Source: Diphasiastrum complanatum
Taxonomy: Eukaryota > Streptophyta > Lycopodiopsida > Lycopodiales > Lycopodiaceae
Length of the DNA stretch: 64,000 nt
Direction of reading: 5' to 3'
Assembly (NCBI GenBank): GCA_029204225.1
Contig: CM055106.1
Location: 12,823,193 to 12,887,192, forward strand
Shown: piece by piece, positions 13,101 to 21,900 of the stretch
How the letters are laid out: each line of letters starts with the position of its first letter
Numbering within the stretch: the first letter of the stretch is position 1
Program-made: the position numbers and the translations under genes
Notes under the pieces: generated by a model
Database searches by the model: none
Told to the model about the DNA's origin: nothing
The model's input: only the letters and a program-made list of their open reading frames with translations

Positions 13101-16100
13101 AGCTTAGGTTTGAACATTTGTATAGGTATTGACAAACAAAATTCCATACACTGAACCACCTTCTATTCATTTGGAAACAATTTTATCTACTTACAACAAT
13201 CAATGAGTCACCTGATTTGGATTATAATGTTGGAGCACTATTTAAACGTCAAGCACATCCTAAGAAACATTTTAGGATAGCCTCTTCAATCTTTCAACTA
13301 AATTTCAAAGGAAAAAAGCAGCGTATAAAAGCATCTGGCTTAAAAATATCTTTCAAAAAATGGTCATTGTTGCATAAAAAAACACCATTGCTCGTGATCA
13401 ACAACAACTAAGTGAGAAATAAAGAAGAGAAAGGAATCTAACATTTGGCCATAAGTTTTTTAAAGCATATTCTTCAGCAATTAGAGTTTTAGCAGCAATG
13501 GGAAAGAAATAATATTTTATCTTGCCATGTGACCATGAGTGGAATAGAACTCTGATATGAGGAAATGTCAACCACAAGGCTGAATTTGGATGAAAAAGAA
13601 AAACATTAAGCAATATGAACATGTCATTTTAAGCCATGGGCAAGAGTGTTATACCTCATAAACACCTTGATTTAGCAAAAGTAGGTCTCGACTTCCAGAT
13701 ATTAATTGCCACACAAGACCTCTTAGACAATCAGGAATGCCTTTCCTAATACGTCGCTTAACAACTTGAGGCTTTTTCCTAACATAACACTTCCAATCAA
13801 CACCTCCAACACCTATCATTTTCCTCCATTTTTGTAACCTCCGCTCCTCTCTGCAAAAACATCAATTCAAAAATGAAAACTAATACCTAAAAAGGGAGGC
13901 ATATGGATGTGCTATGAGACATGAAAGATTTATGCATGTAATCTAAGAGACCCATACATATTTTAGAACCGATCAAGGGCTTTTAAGAGATATAAGGCCA
14001 TAGCAAAAGTAATGCTAAACTATGCACCATGCATTCGTGCATCTACTTGAGCCTCATACTTCAAGACCTGAGTTTAAAATTGTGCTAAACAAACAAGATC
14101 CCCTTCATATTCAAAAATCCTAGCAATAGAAGAGTGATGATCTATGGTTCAAAATAATGAAATATGATAAATTGAGGTTGAAATAATGAGACGCAATCAA
14201 GCTAAAAGAAGCATATCTTGGAAAATATGGGTACACTCATTTGAATCTAACAACATGTAGAATTTTAGCACACAAGACAATAAGGTTTCACCAAACCACG
14301 ATTCTTTCCTGAAAGAATCGTGGTTTTGCTTTGAAAAGGTTCGAGTCATTTCAAACTTAAAAAAAAACAACACTTTTTGCAAACATTCCTCTTTATCATC
14401 AAAATAAGTTATTCCCTATTTTTCCATGTTGTGAAGGTTGTAAACACATCACGAAGAGGAATCATGGGAGGAGTAGAAAAAGGCTAAGTTTACATGGAGA
14501 GAGGTTATATTACAATGCAAAAGACCAAGTACGTCTCCTCATACTCAACCACTATTTGCATGCCAAACTCATAAACTTAAGAATAGCAAATCCTAGTCTC
14601 ATCACCTTTTGTGTTGTACATCAAACACAATACAAGTGTCTGATTCATGCGATAGCCTCTTGGGTGATTCCCTTGCAATACAACTCTAGAGAAGAGAAAT
14701 GATCCAAAGACTTTAGCTCTCCTTGGACAAATTTGGAATACCAACAAAATTAGGAAAAACATTTGTGGAAGCAACCTTTGGCATAAAATTGGAACTTAAT
14801 TCTTCCAAATCTACCTCGAACTTTTTGAAATATGACTTTATGGTACCCTCATTCTCCAAAATTTTGTCAAATATTTCTTCCTCCAACTAATTTAGCCTTG
14901 CTTCTTGATCATGTTTAAGCCATGATTAAAAACTTGACTCTATCATTCATATAGGCAACCTTCATATGTTGTCAAGCATGTCAAATGGTCTACAAGCATG
15001 ACGATTGATTGTCAATTGAAAGGGAGAATGACTCCTCTCACAAGATATAGATGGTCCTACATGCGATGATTCCATGTTCTTTGAAATTGCAAGCCTTCAC
15101 TCTTGTACCATAAAACAATCCAGCCACGAATAAGCCATAATAATACATGCAGATGAAAAATCTCATGCAAGAATCACTTCCTTAAAACTCACTCTATATC
15201 CGAATAAATTTGCAAGTAGAAAATTTTAATCCCTGAACTTCAACTTGCATCCATACAAGAATCCTATCCTAGAAGTCGTTCTCCATGAAAACACATTCAT
15301 GATAGAGGAGAAATCTTAATGAATATCGGAAAGCAAAAAAGCAAGCTTACCACCTACACCCTAAAACGTAGACATGAAATCCTCGTCAATGGCTATCAGA
15401 ACTAGCGGATGGGACTTTCTTCATGCAAATCCAAACTATTTCCTTCACTCTAGCTTGTCACAAGGGGTAATTTTGAGTGAAATCCAATGTCACAATGGTG
15501 AAAATAACTTGGTGATGCGATGCAGCACTAATCTCTGCAATCACTCTATTGTGGAGCTTTGAGCAAGGAACACTAGGTGGGAGGAGAAAAATTGGAGCCA
15601 ATTGCCCCAAATTTGGTTGAGTTTGGGCCAACACCTTGAACTCCAAGCAACACAATGGGAAGCATGTCTACCTTCTTCATGCCAAACTACTTATATAGCT
15701 GAAGAATAGTTCTAATAGTATGGCAAAGGAATTTTACAGACTGTAAAATTTTAATTTAAGACCCTTTAACAGCTGTAAATGTCATTTTATAATGGTCCTT
15801 TTTATAAAAGATTTATAGTAACTCCTAAAGAAGATGTTTATGACATTTAAGTTAAAACTTTAAGAGATAAGAAAGCTAATTTGTTTCAAGGCAAGCCTTG
15901 TTGCACCCGATGTTTACTCTAGCATGCTTATCTTTGGATAGAAGGATGAGCACCCAGAAGTGGTTTTGACATGGTTGGAGAGATGAAGATTGCATTTTCT
16001 ATGCACTATTCACCCAACGGTATCCAAATCACAATTGAGATCAACTTTTTATGTGGCAAGGCATATGCACGGTGGTAGGATCTCAAGATAAGCCCAATGC

Positions 16101-19100
16101 ATTGACCACAAGATGAGTTTTGAGAGGCTTTTAGAACATATTTTTGCTAGTCTTGGGCAACATTGGACACTATTGTCAATTTGCAAATTTGCAAATGGGG
16201 ACAAGGCCCACAAATGTCTCTTTTGTAGGAATTTCAAGATCTAGTCTCTCATTTTTGCCATTCAAATGGACCTAGCTCTCCTCAAGTTGCATTTCATTCT
16301 TGAATTGCAAAAGGAGTATCAGCTTGAGGTTCAGAAAAATCAACCATAGTCTTTAAAGGTTGTTGTGTGATTTGCTAAGATATTTGATGGCACCCATGCC
16401 TTAGCTCACAAGAAGCAACAAGCTATGAATTCGAAGAACAAGAAGCCTTCAAGCCCCTTTTAGAAAAAGGGAAAAGAGATTTTGGACATGGCCGACTTTG
16501 ACAAGTTCAAAAGAAATAGTTGTGTTTCTCCTGCGTAAGGAAGGAGCACCTATCAAAGGAATGCTTGAATCGGTACAAGAAATTTGAAGGTCAATTGTTC
16601 AAGGCCCCAGGCAACTCTGTTATTTCTTCCATTGATGTATCCTTTACAATTGATGTTATTTATAAGACAACATTTTGATACAATTGCTTTTGAGCTTCAT
16701 GATCTCATTCACATGAATGGATACGTAGGGGAGGTCAAGCTATGAACATTTTGATAATACATATACCGACTATTTATTAATTCGAAAGTGGTGCAGAAGC
16801 TCAAGGTGGCCACCATGCCAAGTTATCACAAGTCTATGGTCAAGATGGCAACAAGTGAGGATCAACGGATAGGTAATGAGATTGTTCCTCACATGCCAAG
16901 TTATCATGAGTCTATGGTCAAGATGGCAACAAGTGAGGAGATAGGGGATGAGATTGTTCCTCAATTGCCCATCGAGGATTCAATATTATTTAGATTGTTT
17001 AACTTTCCACATAATGAATCTTGATAAGGTAATTTAATTTTAGGGAAAGGATGCATTTATTCTAGAAATGAGTCATTACAAAAAGGCAAAGTGTGCATAA
17101 TCTAACATTCTAATATGAGTGCTCCTCATTAGAATTGAAAGGCGACGTAATCATGCTTAAGTGACCTCATGTACCTGCTCATGAAATTAATCAATGCTTG
17201 AAAAGATTTTAAGTATCACACTTATCTTTGTTATTTGAGAGTTGTGTTCTATGTGAAAATATCATGTTACTCAAAACTTTAGTATTGATATATCACAATT
17301 GCCTATTACTGTACCTTATAATGATCCTAGTGAAAATTAGGCAAGAAATTGGTGATGCATTTTCCGAGTAGTTGCCTGAGGGTTTACCCCCCTCTAGGGG
17401 AACAGACCACTAGATAGACCTTCCCAATAGTTATCTTGCATCCCTTTTTCCATGTAGGATGAGCCAAAAGGAAGAGGATGGAGTTGCTAAGCAACCTATG
17501 GATTATTTATGTATAGGCCATAATTGATCCAATAAGTCCCTTTGGGAGGCTCTTGTACTTTTAATTGGTACGAAGGATTACCAAAAACTTGAAATACAGA
17601 TCATTGACACAAATCCGAGTTGGCAGGTGTGTACTACAGGCTGTAGTACGGCCTACAAGCTGAGTTTGAAGTGTTCAAAGTGTTGGCTTCATTTGGAACA
17701 TCAAAAACCAATGTACATGAGAGTAGAAACTCAAGTCACCAATATCTCCCAAAAATATTCTAAATATTATATCTTCTCACTACTATGGAGAGATGAAGCT
17801 ACATAGTAAACTCACTTCCTTTGCAAAGTTAAGTGAAAATCCAGCATGTAATAAGGAAGTAAACTCAACTTTCTTGCCCTAAGTACATGGTTGGTCAAAA
17901 TCTCACCACAATTTTAGGTGTAGGTCCTATAATCTAGGAATCACTACCAAATGGATTTGACCAACTCTCTAAATTCGACCTAGCCTCTATTAGGAGTGGG
18001 TTGCCACGTGGCATCTTGGCCTTCCATGTGTGGAACCCAATTATACACAATATTTACAAACTTCTACATGGCTAGATTTGCCAAAATAGGCTATTTTTCA
18101 CAATTGGCACAGTAAAAAGGTAAGTAAGGATATATTAAGGAACTTATTCTTTCGTTATGTGCAAATTTATAGGGCACAAAAGCTCAAAGTGAAATATTCT
18201 TTTTTCTCAATGTAAGTGGCATTAATATGTCACTTCTTTCAAACGCTAATTCTTAACCTCAAGGCATTTTTCCTCTCAGAATCACTTCTCTTCAATGAAT
18301 GCAACTCACAAGCAATAATGCTAAATGTTCATGCATACATTTGTTTTGTTGTTGTATGGGCTTTCACATGGTATTGTGATATACTTTGAGCCCCCTTAAA
18401 TTCACAGGGCCTAAAAGCCCCCGTTATGTATTTGTGTCTGTATTTCCACAGTTGCAACACATATCTCAGGAGCTCTGAACCAAAAATAATCAACAGCTAG
18501 TTGCCAGATCACGAGCATCCTGCTTCTTCAAAAAATTTACGTTCGTATAAGTCAGAGTCAGCTAATATAAGAACTCTTACTGACTTGGTATCATAGACCT
18601 CAATATGAAAGATAAGTTCCAAGAAATCAAAATGCTGTCTTCTAAAAGCATTTCTAGCAGAGCACCAAACTTTTAGAAAACCAGTACCACAATTGTTTGC
18701 ATTTTTGCAATAACGTAAACCAGTCAAATCTTTTAAAACAAGCAACAAATACAGTAGACATGAATCAAATCACCATTGGTATCTCAAAATTCTAAGTAGA
18801 TTGGTCAACAAGAACAGTGCAATAACATGCCTATTCTCTCCCTATCGGTAAGCAGAGATTGTTAATGCTTTAAAATAGTAGTGTAGTTGTTAATAGTTAT
18901 ATATTCTCCAAATTATAAAGTCAGAAAGACCAGAAAACAGGCCTTTTCTTCGAATAGGAAAGAAGAGAGAATGGCTTACAGGACAAACGGAACTATGCCA
19001 GGAAATGACCTAGCAGCCAACAAGAAGAATCTCAAATATTTTCAATGTTGAAAAACATATCCCCAATTTTTTTGATAAACTTTTACATCAAACAATACAG

Positions 19101-19540
19101 CACGCATAGCCCCTCGTTCAAAAGAAACAAAGCGTAAAGTCCTCAGATAATCTATCCTTTACAAAAAGCAAAATGTTGCAGAAAAGCAACCTGGAGAAAT
19201 GTCATAGAATGCTTGAAATAGTAACAAATTACAATTGCTCCAACAGGTACCTTTCACGATCAGTTTTTGGTTTGCTCTTACTGGACATGTCAGGAATGGA
19301 GCTCCCTGGCTCCGATTTCACAAAACCATATTTATCAACTGGCCTCGCGGGTGGGACTGGTCCAGGTTCAAATTCTGGTACAAACACCTCTTGCTTATCT
19401 CCATCCCAGCTACAGCTACTAGTTCTCATACCAGATATACTGCTGATTCCAAATTGGTTAATGCTTTTAATATCCACCACAAGTGATGAATGTGAATCAT
19501 CGCAAAAGACCTTGCGTCCTCGAGTATAACATTTTGACAT
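24..19540 (-). CDS. PAM1: PAM1-family TBC-domain Rab GTPase-activating protein, 8 coding exons, 425 codons
   Basis: CDS is complement(join(24..170, 725..823, 1094..1153, 1452..1649, 3592..3708, 3879..4049, 13655..13850, 19251..19540)). I placed each boundary at GT-AG sites and the phases close exactly. The product is a Rab GAP that would speed GTP hydrolysis on Rab/Ypt GTPases at endomembranes. The TBC domain starts near residue 120 (RIRKGIPDCLRGLVW) and runs through most of the C-terminal part. The catalytic arginine is Arg182 in RDISRTFPSH and the catalytic glutamine is Gln219 in GYVQ-GMGF, split across an exon junction. Both are intact. The closest family I recall is Arabidopsis PAM1 (At5g15930/At3g02460); the N-terminus here (96 residues before the REERR block) looks longer. 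The chosen ATG (19540) follows a plausible acceptor at 19554-19556. A start further upstream is possible because the frame stays open. Nothing in the coding exons is broken. Large introns carry transposons. Confidence 0.93.
725..823 (-). CDS. PAM1: PAM1-like gene, coding exon 7 (residues 345-377)
   Basis: 33 codons, LKLPFEKLVHALRNFPEDA then LQPNVLLPMAYSLK, the last part of the TBC region. Acceptor TTTCAG at 826-824, donor AAG|GTAAGT at 724. Confidence 0.94.
1094..1153 (-). CDS. PAM1: PAM1-like gene, coding exon 6 (residues 325-344)
   Basis: A 60-bp micro-exon of 20 codons, GVKIIFRVGLALLKYCQEDL, too short to show as a long ORF. Acceptor TTTTCAG at 1156-1154, donor CTG|GTATGT at 1093. It joins exon 5 and exon 7 in frame, matching the family order. 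Confidence 0.93.
1452..1649 (-). CDS. PAM1: PAM1-like gene, coding exon 5 (residues 259-324)
   Basis: 66 codons starting AGLPLVQQYLFQFDRLVHEL and ending LRIWDVFLYE. It contains the conserved NPSMYASQWFITVFSY block of the TBC domain. Acceptor GAGCAG at 1652-1650, donor GAG|GTTCAC at 1451. Confidence 0.95.
1650..3591 (-). other. PAM1-like intron between exons 4 and 5 (1.9 kb)
   Basis: AT-rich intron sequence. I see no protein-coding similarity, transposon termini or RNA gene in it. The shorter introns 171-724, 824-1093, 1154-1451 and 3709-3878 also hold no convincing feature, apart from a weak open stretch at about 1240-1340 listed in the findings. Confidence 0.7.
3592..3708 (-). CDS. PAM1: PAM1-like gene, coding exon 4 (residues 220-258)
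   Basis: 39 codons, GMGFLAGLLLLYMSEEDAFW through the KGAVHAPMEGLYL block, a core TBC helix region. Acceptor AACAG at 3711-3709, donor TTG|GTTAGT at 3591. The preceding intron is short (170 bp). Confidence 0.95.
3879..4049 (-). CDS. PAM1: PAM1-like gene, coding exon 3 (residues 163-219), catalytic Arg and Gln
   Basis: 57 codons from QLVLYETSASELD to DRDVGYVQ. It contains the TBC arginine-finger motif RDISRTFPSH and ends on the glutamine-finger codon CAG. Donor CAG|GTAATT. The acceptor CAG is at 4052-4050, and a 51-bp CT run (GA in the transcript) lies about 30 bases further upstream in the intron. Confidence 0.95.
4084..4134. repeat. (CT)n microsatellite in intron 2
   Basis: About 25 uninterrupted CT units. 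In the gene transcript this is a GA tract lying about 35 bases before the 3' splice site of exon 3. Confidence 0.98.
4660..5094 (+). pseudogene. Ty3/gypsy RNase H remnant
   Basis: The plus-strand frame reads FSLDANARI then AILMQEKGQVAYTRAKSS, matching the gypsy RT-RNase H pattern of an Asp-containing strand followed by the GAVLMQ...PVAY motif. Further on, VVNALSQ resembles the VADALSR motif at the end of the gypsy RNase H/connection region. Several stops. It breaks off exactly where the element B LTR begins (5095), and the same gypsy pol resumes at about 6316 with integrase. Element B therefore inserted into an older gypsy copy. Confidence 0.6.
5095..5594 (-). repeat. 3' LTR of element B (500 bp)
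   Basis: Bounded by TGTTGG and CCTACA on the minus strand, directly preceded by a polypurine tract. It contains diverged short tandem phrases such as CTATCCAACTACTTGACTAT. It is recognisably related to, but strongly diverged from, the 455-bp LTR of element A. Confidence 0.75.
5095..6315 (-). mobile_element. Element B: 5'-truncated non-autonomous LTR element
   Basis: Minus-strand order is internal region (6315 down to 5606), polypurine tract AAGGAGGG at about 5602-5595, and a 3' LTR (5594-5095). The LTR starts TGTTGGAATG and ends TTTCCTACA, the same terminal style as element A, and shares with A the block CTTTGACCCAAAAGGTCGAG. The internal part matches element A at its 3' end. No 5' LTR or primer site is present, and the upstream end abuts gypsy integrase sequence at about 6315. 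Confidence 0.75.
5713..6319 (-). pseudogene. Conserved unknown ORF of element B (one frameshift)
   Basis: Two overlapping frames, 6319-5996 and 6036-5713, join by one frameshift. The upstream frame has EHFGQQSVEQP and HASLKSVPLADF. The downstream frame has KVREDVMPKK, TWEPMMDYKSMFRL, YFGWSM, LRLDA and ends SYVGHDWG followed by stop. The same block in the same order occurs in element A (11360-11847), about half of the residues identical over the last 95. It lies directly upstream of the 3' LTR, where autonomous elements carry RNase H or an extra ORF. I do not recognise the family. Confidence 0.6.
6316..6690 (+). pseudogene. Ty3/gypsy integrase remnant
   Basis: Plus-strand reading begins YHDSPSVGHPGVDRTYN, the integrase H2C2 zinc-binding segment, followed after a stop by FYVWFECQ and then FGLLHPLLVLDERQKIISID and FIKHLP. 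These match the segment before the first catalytic Asp of gypsy integrases (PLP.P..W..ISMDFI..LP). Stops and a lost C-terminus make it dead. It is the continuation of the RNase H remnant at 4660-5094. Confidence 0.7.
6830..8405 (+). pseudogene. Ty1/copia gag-pol remnant: CCHC, protease, integrase
   Basis: Plus-strand domains in order: basic gag tail (6830-6980), zinc knuckle CIHCHKKGHAAMDC (6981-7022), protease active site VILDSGATSHF (about 7199), GAG-pre-integrase LWHRRLCHMN (about 7590), CDACLKGK, and the integrase core with HSDICGP, FIDDYSK, RTDRGGEY and NGVAERKNR (ending 8099). After a frameshift near 8100 the frame 8130-8405 continues with RTGKSGVPHTTPHELW, RIFGCAAYAHIP and GFLVGYDNNS. 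One stop interrupts the protease region (after VTSR). Reverse transcriptase and RNase H are missing: the frame runs directly into LTR-like sequence at about 8405. It lies antisense inside intron 2 of the PAM1-like gene. Confidence 0.9.
8405..8900 (+). repeat. Copia LTR fragment fused to the integrase remnant
   Basis: Matches 53740-54205 in order and orientation, with shared phrases such as AGTAAGCAATCAAGACGAA, CTGCGTGCGAGA, CGTGGAT and a final AGTA/CTGACTAC block. Position suggests the 3' LTR of the copia remnant just upstream, with everything from RT to the LTR start deleted. Confidence 0.65.
9396..9850 (+). repeat. Element A 5' LTR
   Basis: Starts TGTTAGAAG, ends TTTCCTACA. A TATTTATA box lies near 9679 in GGCCTATTTATATGTACTC, a likely promoter for the element. 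A pyrimidine-rich CTCTCCCTCTTCTTCTTC stretch lies near the end. Confidence 0.97.
9851..9867 (+). other. Element A primer-binding site
   Basis: TGGTATCAGAGCCATGG abuts the LTR with no spacer. The first 12-13 bases are the standard copia site complementary to the 3' end of initiator methionine tRNA. Confidence 0.95.
9930..10330 (+). repeat. Element A leader with diverged internal repeats
   Basis: Two copies of a module CAGCACC(T/C)TTGCTGATTTT plus GTGAAGATCCG occur about 310 bases apart (9936 and 10248). Three copies of TGCAGGAGGGCGCC or TGCAGGAAGGCGCC occur (about 9991, 10075, 10191). It lies between primer site and gag, where packaging and dimerisation signals are expected. Confidence 0.75.
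10686..10960 (+). pseudogene. Broken copia-type gag start in element A
   Basis: ATG at 10686 opens MARDLGAIHTCSGEDMLDGT followed by NYSSWSCKLRF, the N-terminal copia gag pattern (L.G.NY..W). A stop follows at about 10806. In another frame the gag continues as TSKSAWETLLKMY, the usual AWDTL..MY helix, before decaying. There is no zinc knuckle. Confidence 0.75.
11170..11847 (+). CDS. Unknown ORF of element A, conserved with element B
   Basis: The last frame (11413-11847) reads HASPKSVPYADF, KIREDVMVKE, MWEPLMDCKSIFRL, YFGWSM, FRLDA and ends FYIGHDWG plus stop, 190 bases before the 3' LTR. Upstream, GPHLEHFG and a QPMLHREHP block match element B in neighbouring frames, so the true ORF probably starts before 11360 and now carries one or two frameshifts. 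Conservative changes (I/V, L/M, K/R) relative to B hint at selection on the protein. No family recognised; not RT, RNase H, integrase or a clear envelope (no obvious signal peptide). Confidence 0.55.
12027..12034 (+). other. Element A polypurine tract
   Basis: AAGGAGGG immediately before the 3' LTR, the plus-strand priming site. Confidence 0.9.
12035..12489 (+). repeat. Element A 3' LTR
   Basis: 455 bp, TGTTAGAAG to TTTCCTACA, followed by the target duplication GGAGA. Seven substitutions and no indels relative to the 5' LTR. Confidence 0.97.
12495..13654. other. Remainder of intron 2, no feature seen
   Basis: AT-rich intron sequence between element A and exon 2. No coding similarity, termini or repeats recognised. 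The same holds for 8900-9390 on the other side of element A. Confidence 0.6.
13655..13850 (-). CDS. PAM1: PAM1-like gene, coding exon 2 (residues 97-162)
   Basis: Not preceded by an ATG, so easily missed. Reads REERRLQKWRKMIGVGG, then a WKCYVRKKP block, then RIRKGIPDCLRGLVW, the start of the TBC domain. Acceptor TTTTTGCAG at 13853-13851, donor GAG|GTATAA at 13654. It completes the Arg codon opened by exon 1 (GAA AG|A GAG). Confidence 0.93.
13851..15960. other. Intron 1, 3' part, no gene
   Basis: AT-rich intron sequence. Only a strong 16-bp hairpin at 14293-14326 stands out. Short ORFs here show no recognised family. Confidence 0.6.
14293..14326. repeat. Perfect 16-bp-stem hairpin in intron 1
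   Basis: AAACCACGATTCTTTC and its exact reverse complement GAAAGAATCGTGGTTT are separated by two bases (CT). It folds identically on either strand and lies in the sense transcript of the PAM1-like gene. Confidence 0.95.
15965..17565 (+). pseudogene. Retroelement gag-to-RT remnant (copy 1 of an inverted pair)
   Basis: Contains the knuckle CFSCVRKEHLSKEC (about 16531-16572), an open segment with a duplicated block MPSYHKSMVKMATSE / MPSYHESMVKMATSE, and at its end SLWEALVLLIGTK, the start of a gypsy RT (compare SPWGAPVLF). Many stops. The whole stretch is repeated in reverse orientation at 28060-29595. The 3' end is cut by LTR-like sequence at about 17570. The neighbouring copy confirms a gypsy RT downstream. 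Confidence 0.75.
16788..17024 (+). CDS. Small ORF with 26-codon internal duplication inside the gypsy remnant
   Basis: 78 codons, open in both copies of the inverted pair (here and, minus strand, 28783-28562). Two copies of the block SYH(K/E)SMVKMATSE followed by IGxEIVP, then an acidic tail LPIEDSILFRLFNF. It sits where the protease-linker of the element would be. Function unknown. Probably element coding sequence rather than a host gene. Confidence 0.35.
   Translation: MVQKLKVATMPSYHKSMVKMATSEDQRIGNEIVPHMPSYHESMVKMATSEEIGDEIVPQLPIEDSILFRLFNFPHNES
17570..18115 (-). repeat. Copia LTR remnant in intron 1
   Basis: Collinear with the LTR at 60641-61301: shared phrases include CCAGCATGTAATAAGGAAGT, TAGGAATCACTACC, TTGCCACGTGGCAT and ACATGGCTAGATTTGCC-like ends. 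Termini are decayed and no internal region remains next to it, so it is a solo or truncated LTR. Confidence 0.7.
18116..19250 (-). other. Intron 1, 5' part
   Basis: A minus-strand open stretch at 18748-18509 (80 codons, with FDFLELIFHIEVYDTKSVRV) lies in the gene's own strand but has no family I recognise. Nothing else supported. Confidence 0.4.
19251..19540 (-). CDS. PAM1: PAM1-like gene, coding exon 1 (residues 1-97)
   Basis: Encodes the variable N-terminus, ending with the family-type stretch PGPVPPARPVDKYGFVK and then a Ser/Lys-rich linker. The donor is AG|GTACCT at 19250. The exon ends two bases into an Arg codon. A CAG acceptor at 19556-19554 sits 14 bases before the ATG, suggesting a 5' UTR intron reaching towards 21.5 kb. 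Confidence 0.85.
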
Positions 19541-21278
19541 TTCAACAAGATACCTGGCAAGCATCAGGTTCACTTTTCCTTTCAAAAAAGGAACCCTGCT
19601 GAAAAGCTCTCATATCATAACCGTATCAAAAGTTGAGCATGTGGTGTCTGCCTGTCGTAACTTTTGCTCTAGTTAACAGAGCTGGAGTATGCTTTAGGAT
19701 GCTAAAACCCGGTTAGCACTGCATAACCAGGAACTTATAGCAACCTTGCGAAGCTGAGGGCTATAATGAACAGTAGTAAGACTTAGACATTCCTAGGTCT
19801 TGCCTGTCTCAATCTAATTTCAAACTGGATAAGTACAAATCTCCCCCAAGATATCCTAGAATTTGATAAGATGACAGCTTTTGGTGATGTGACCTCTTTC
19901 TTGCACTTCAAGTGTCACTTCGTGTCATGGGTTCCTCGAAGTAGGTGGTTTAAGGACTCCAAATCACCAGCATCCAATGTCATGATTTGAGTAGATAACT
20001 AGTTGCCAATTCTTCAAGAAAACTGCATAATGAAGGTGAATATTGCCCAGAACTGAGAATGGACCTACTGAAAATGACATACAGGAAGGAAGATAAAACA
20101 TAACACCAATCAGCGCTATCTCAATCGTCGATAAAAAGGATGTAAGTAATATAAATGTTTGTAAAAATGACTTCCAAACTTACACGAAAACACAATCATG
20201 GAGAAACCCAATCGCAAGCTAGGCTTTTGCTTCGGATACTTAAACCAGCCTAAAGAAGTTACAATAAATATTTTGAGATACGTTCATAAATATAACTTCC
20301 CCTTCTAAAATTCGATAAAATAGTCACCTCAAAATCGAAAAAATTATGACAACTTGCTGCAAACCGTACTCATAGCAAAACGGCCAAAAGGAAATGGTTG
20401 CATTTACCAAATTACAACATTCTTCACGGTCCCCGGTTTTGACTTCTGAAGGATCAGCAAAATGCAAGCCTTTAACTCGAGTAATATTTAATGGTCTAAT
20501 AGGACATACAACTCAAAACTTACCCAAAACAGTTCTATAATCTATTCACCCTTTCAAAATTTCCATACGGCTCAATTCTGTGCTGCCAATCAGGTATAAC
20601 TGTGAACATGGCAAAGGGGCCTGGATACAATAACTGTGACATAATTATAAATGTATACTTTCTTTGAAGACAACGAGAACAATAAACGCAACTCAAATGA
20701 ATACCGGGTTTGATAGAGAGTTCACTGAGATACTTAGTGAAAAATTTCTCGACAGCAGGACCTGGAGAATTGTCACAAATCCTAGATGTATTTGATCTGT
20801 ATCATTTAAAAGCAAGCAGATAAAAATGGAACTGCAACCTCCTAAATCTAATCTACAGACTACAAGATCCTTAAAAGGTTTGACCAAGGTCGTCAAATTC
20901 ATGCATATAATTTGCTGCATTATGGTAACGATCACTAACGCCGAAAGAGAAAGAGCGGCCAATGTTATAAATATCAGAAGATCTAAACATTGATCTTAAT
21001 TATCGCACTATCGGACCACACACAATAGCTATAACTAACATATAAAAAAGAAACAAAGGTTAATTAACAGCAAAAGAAATAAGAAAAGAAGGATAATTGA
21101 CCCTAACGCTCATTAAAGGTACAAGGCCAAAATTTTTTACCTATGATCTATATCGAAGGATGTCCTTTATGGCCACGAAATTGGAAGGACACCATTCCAG
21201 CTATTCGGAACGAATAATTGGCACGAAAAGTCGCTTTGGTGCATTTGCCACAAAAGCAAGATTCAAAACACAACAATT

Positions 21279-21386
21279 CTCAAACTGCAACGATTCTCCC
21301 AATGAAGCACACAGAGGACGCGAAACTCTGTATCGTGAGCAATTTTTGAACCGCAATGGCTCTCCGAATGAAGCACATAAAAGGAA
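21279..21386. repeat. Diverged 63-bp tandem duplication near the gene's 5' end
   Basis: Two copies of a block containing CCCAATGAAGCACA / CCGAATGAAGCACA, 63 bases apart, keep the plus-strand frame open (NCNDSPNEAH and NRNGSPNEAH). It lies between the putative 5' UTR exon and the first coding exon. Confidence 0.7.
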
Positions 21387-21469
21387 GCGAAGGTTTGTGA
21401 TATTTGAAAAGCAGCCAAAAGCACGAAACCTCAAAAGCAAAGCAATCGATCAATCAACCATCTGAATGC

Positions 21470-21900
21470 GTCAATACAGGTCATATCACGAGAGCCTGAG
21501 GTGCAGGCGATGAGCAGGCGTCAGCGAGGCTGGAGAGGAGGATGAAGGAGAACGTGGAGATGCCAGATCCATTCCCTTCTATCCAGCGCCATCGCAGCGG
21601 CAGCCGCTGGTGCTGGATCGGAAATGGCGAGGAGAAAGAGAAGCAGCAAACAAAACAAAATACAACAAAACACGCAAACGAAGCCAAGCAAAGCAAAGCA
21701 GAAACGGGCAAGCCTTCAATACAAACAATATATATTAAAATATTAAGTATAAAAGGTTTTTGCTATTTTGGCAGTTAATTTAGAAAAGGGGGCCCAACTT
21801 AACCTAGGGGGCACCCCACCCCCTCTTGGCCCTTCAAAGCCTCCGTTTGGCCCCCACAAGTGAGCCGCCAACGTGCCACGTGGCATTGGCAAGGCAGCAA
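21470..21900 (-). promoter_or_regulatory. Putative promoter and 5' UTR exon of the PAM1-like gene
   Basis: Going down the minus strand: a perfect palindrome TGCCACGTGGCA (G-box core) at 21885-21874, AT-rich TATA-like stretches at about 21754-21726, then a pyrimidine-rich and finally GC-richer transcribed-looking stretch at about 21700-21480. The distance to the coding ATG (19540) requires a roughly 2-kb 5' UTR intron, and a matching CAG acceptor lies at 19556-19554. No first-exon donor could be fixed with confidence. The start site and TATA choice are inferred. Confidence 0.45.

Noticed and set aside
14293-14326. miRNA precursor
   Set aside because: Two-base loop and only a 16-bp stem are too small for a plant miRNA hairpin.
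21097-21465. 122-codon plus-strand ORF near the gene 5' end
   Set aside because: Open frame is maintained by a 63-bp duplication; no family, and the region lies in the inferred 5' UTR intron of the minus-strand gene.
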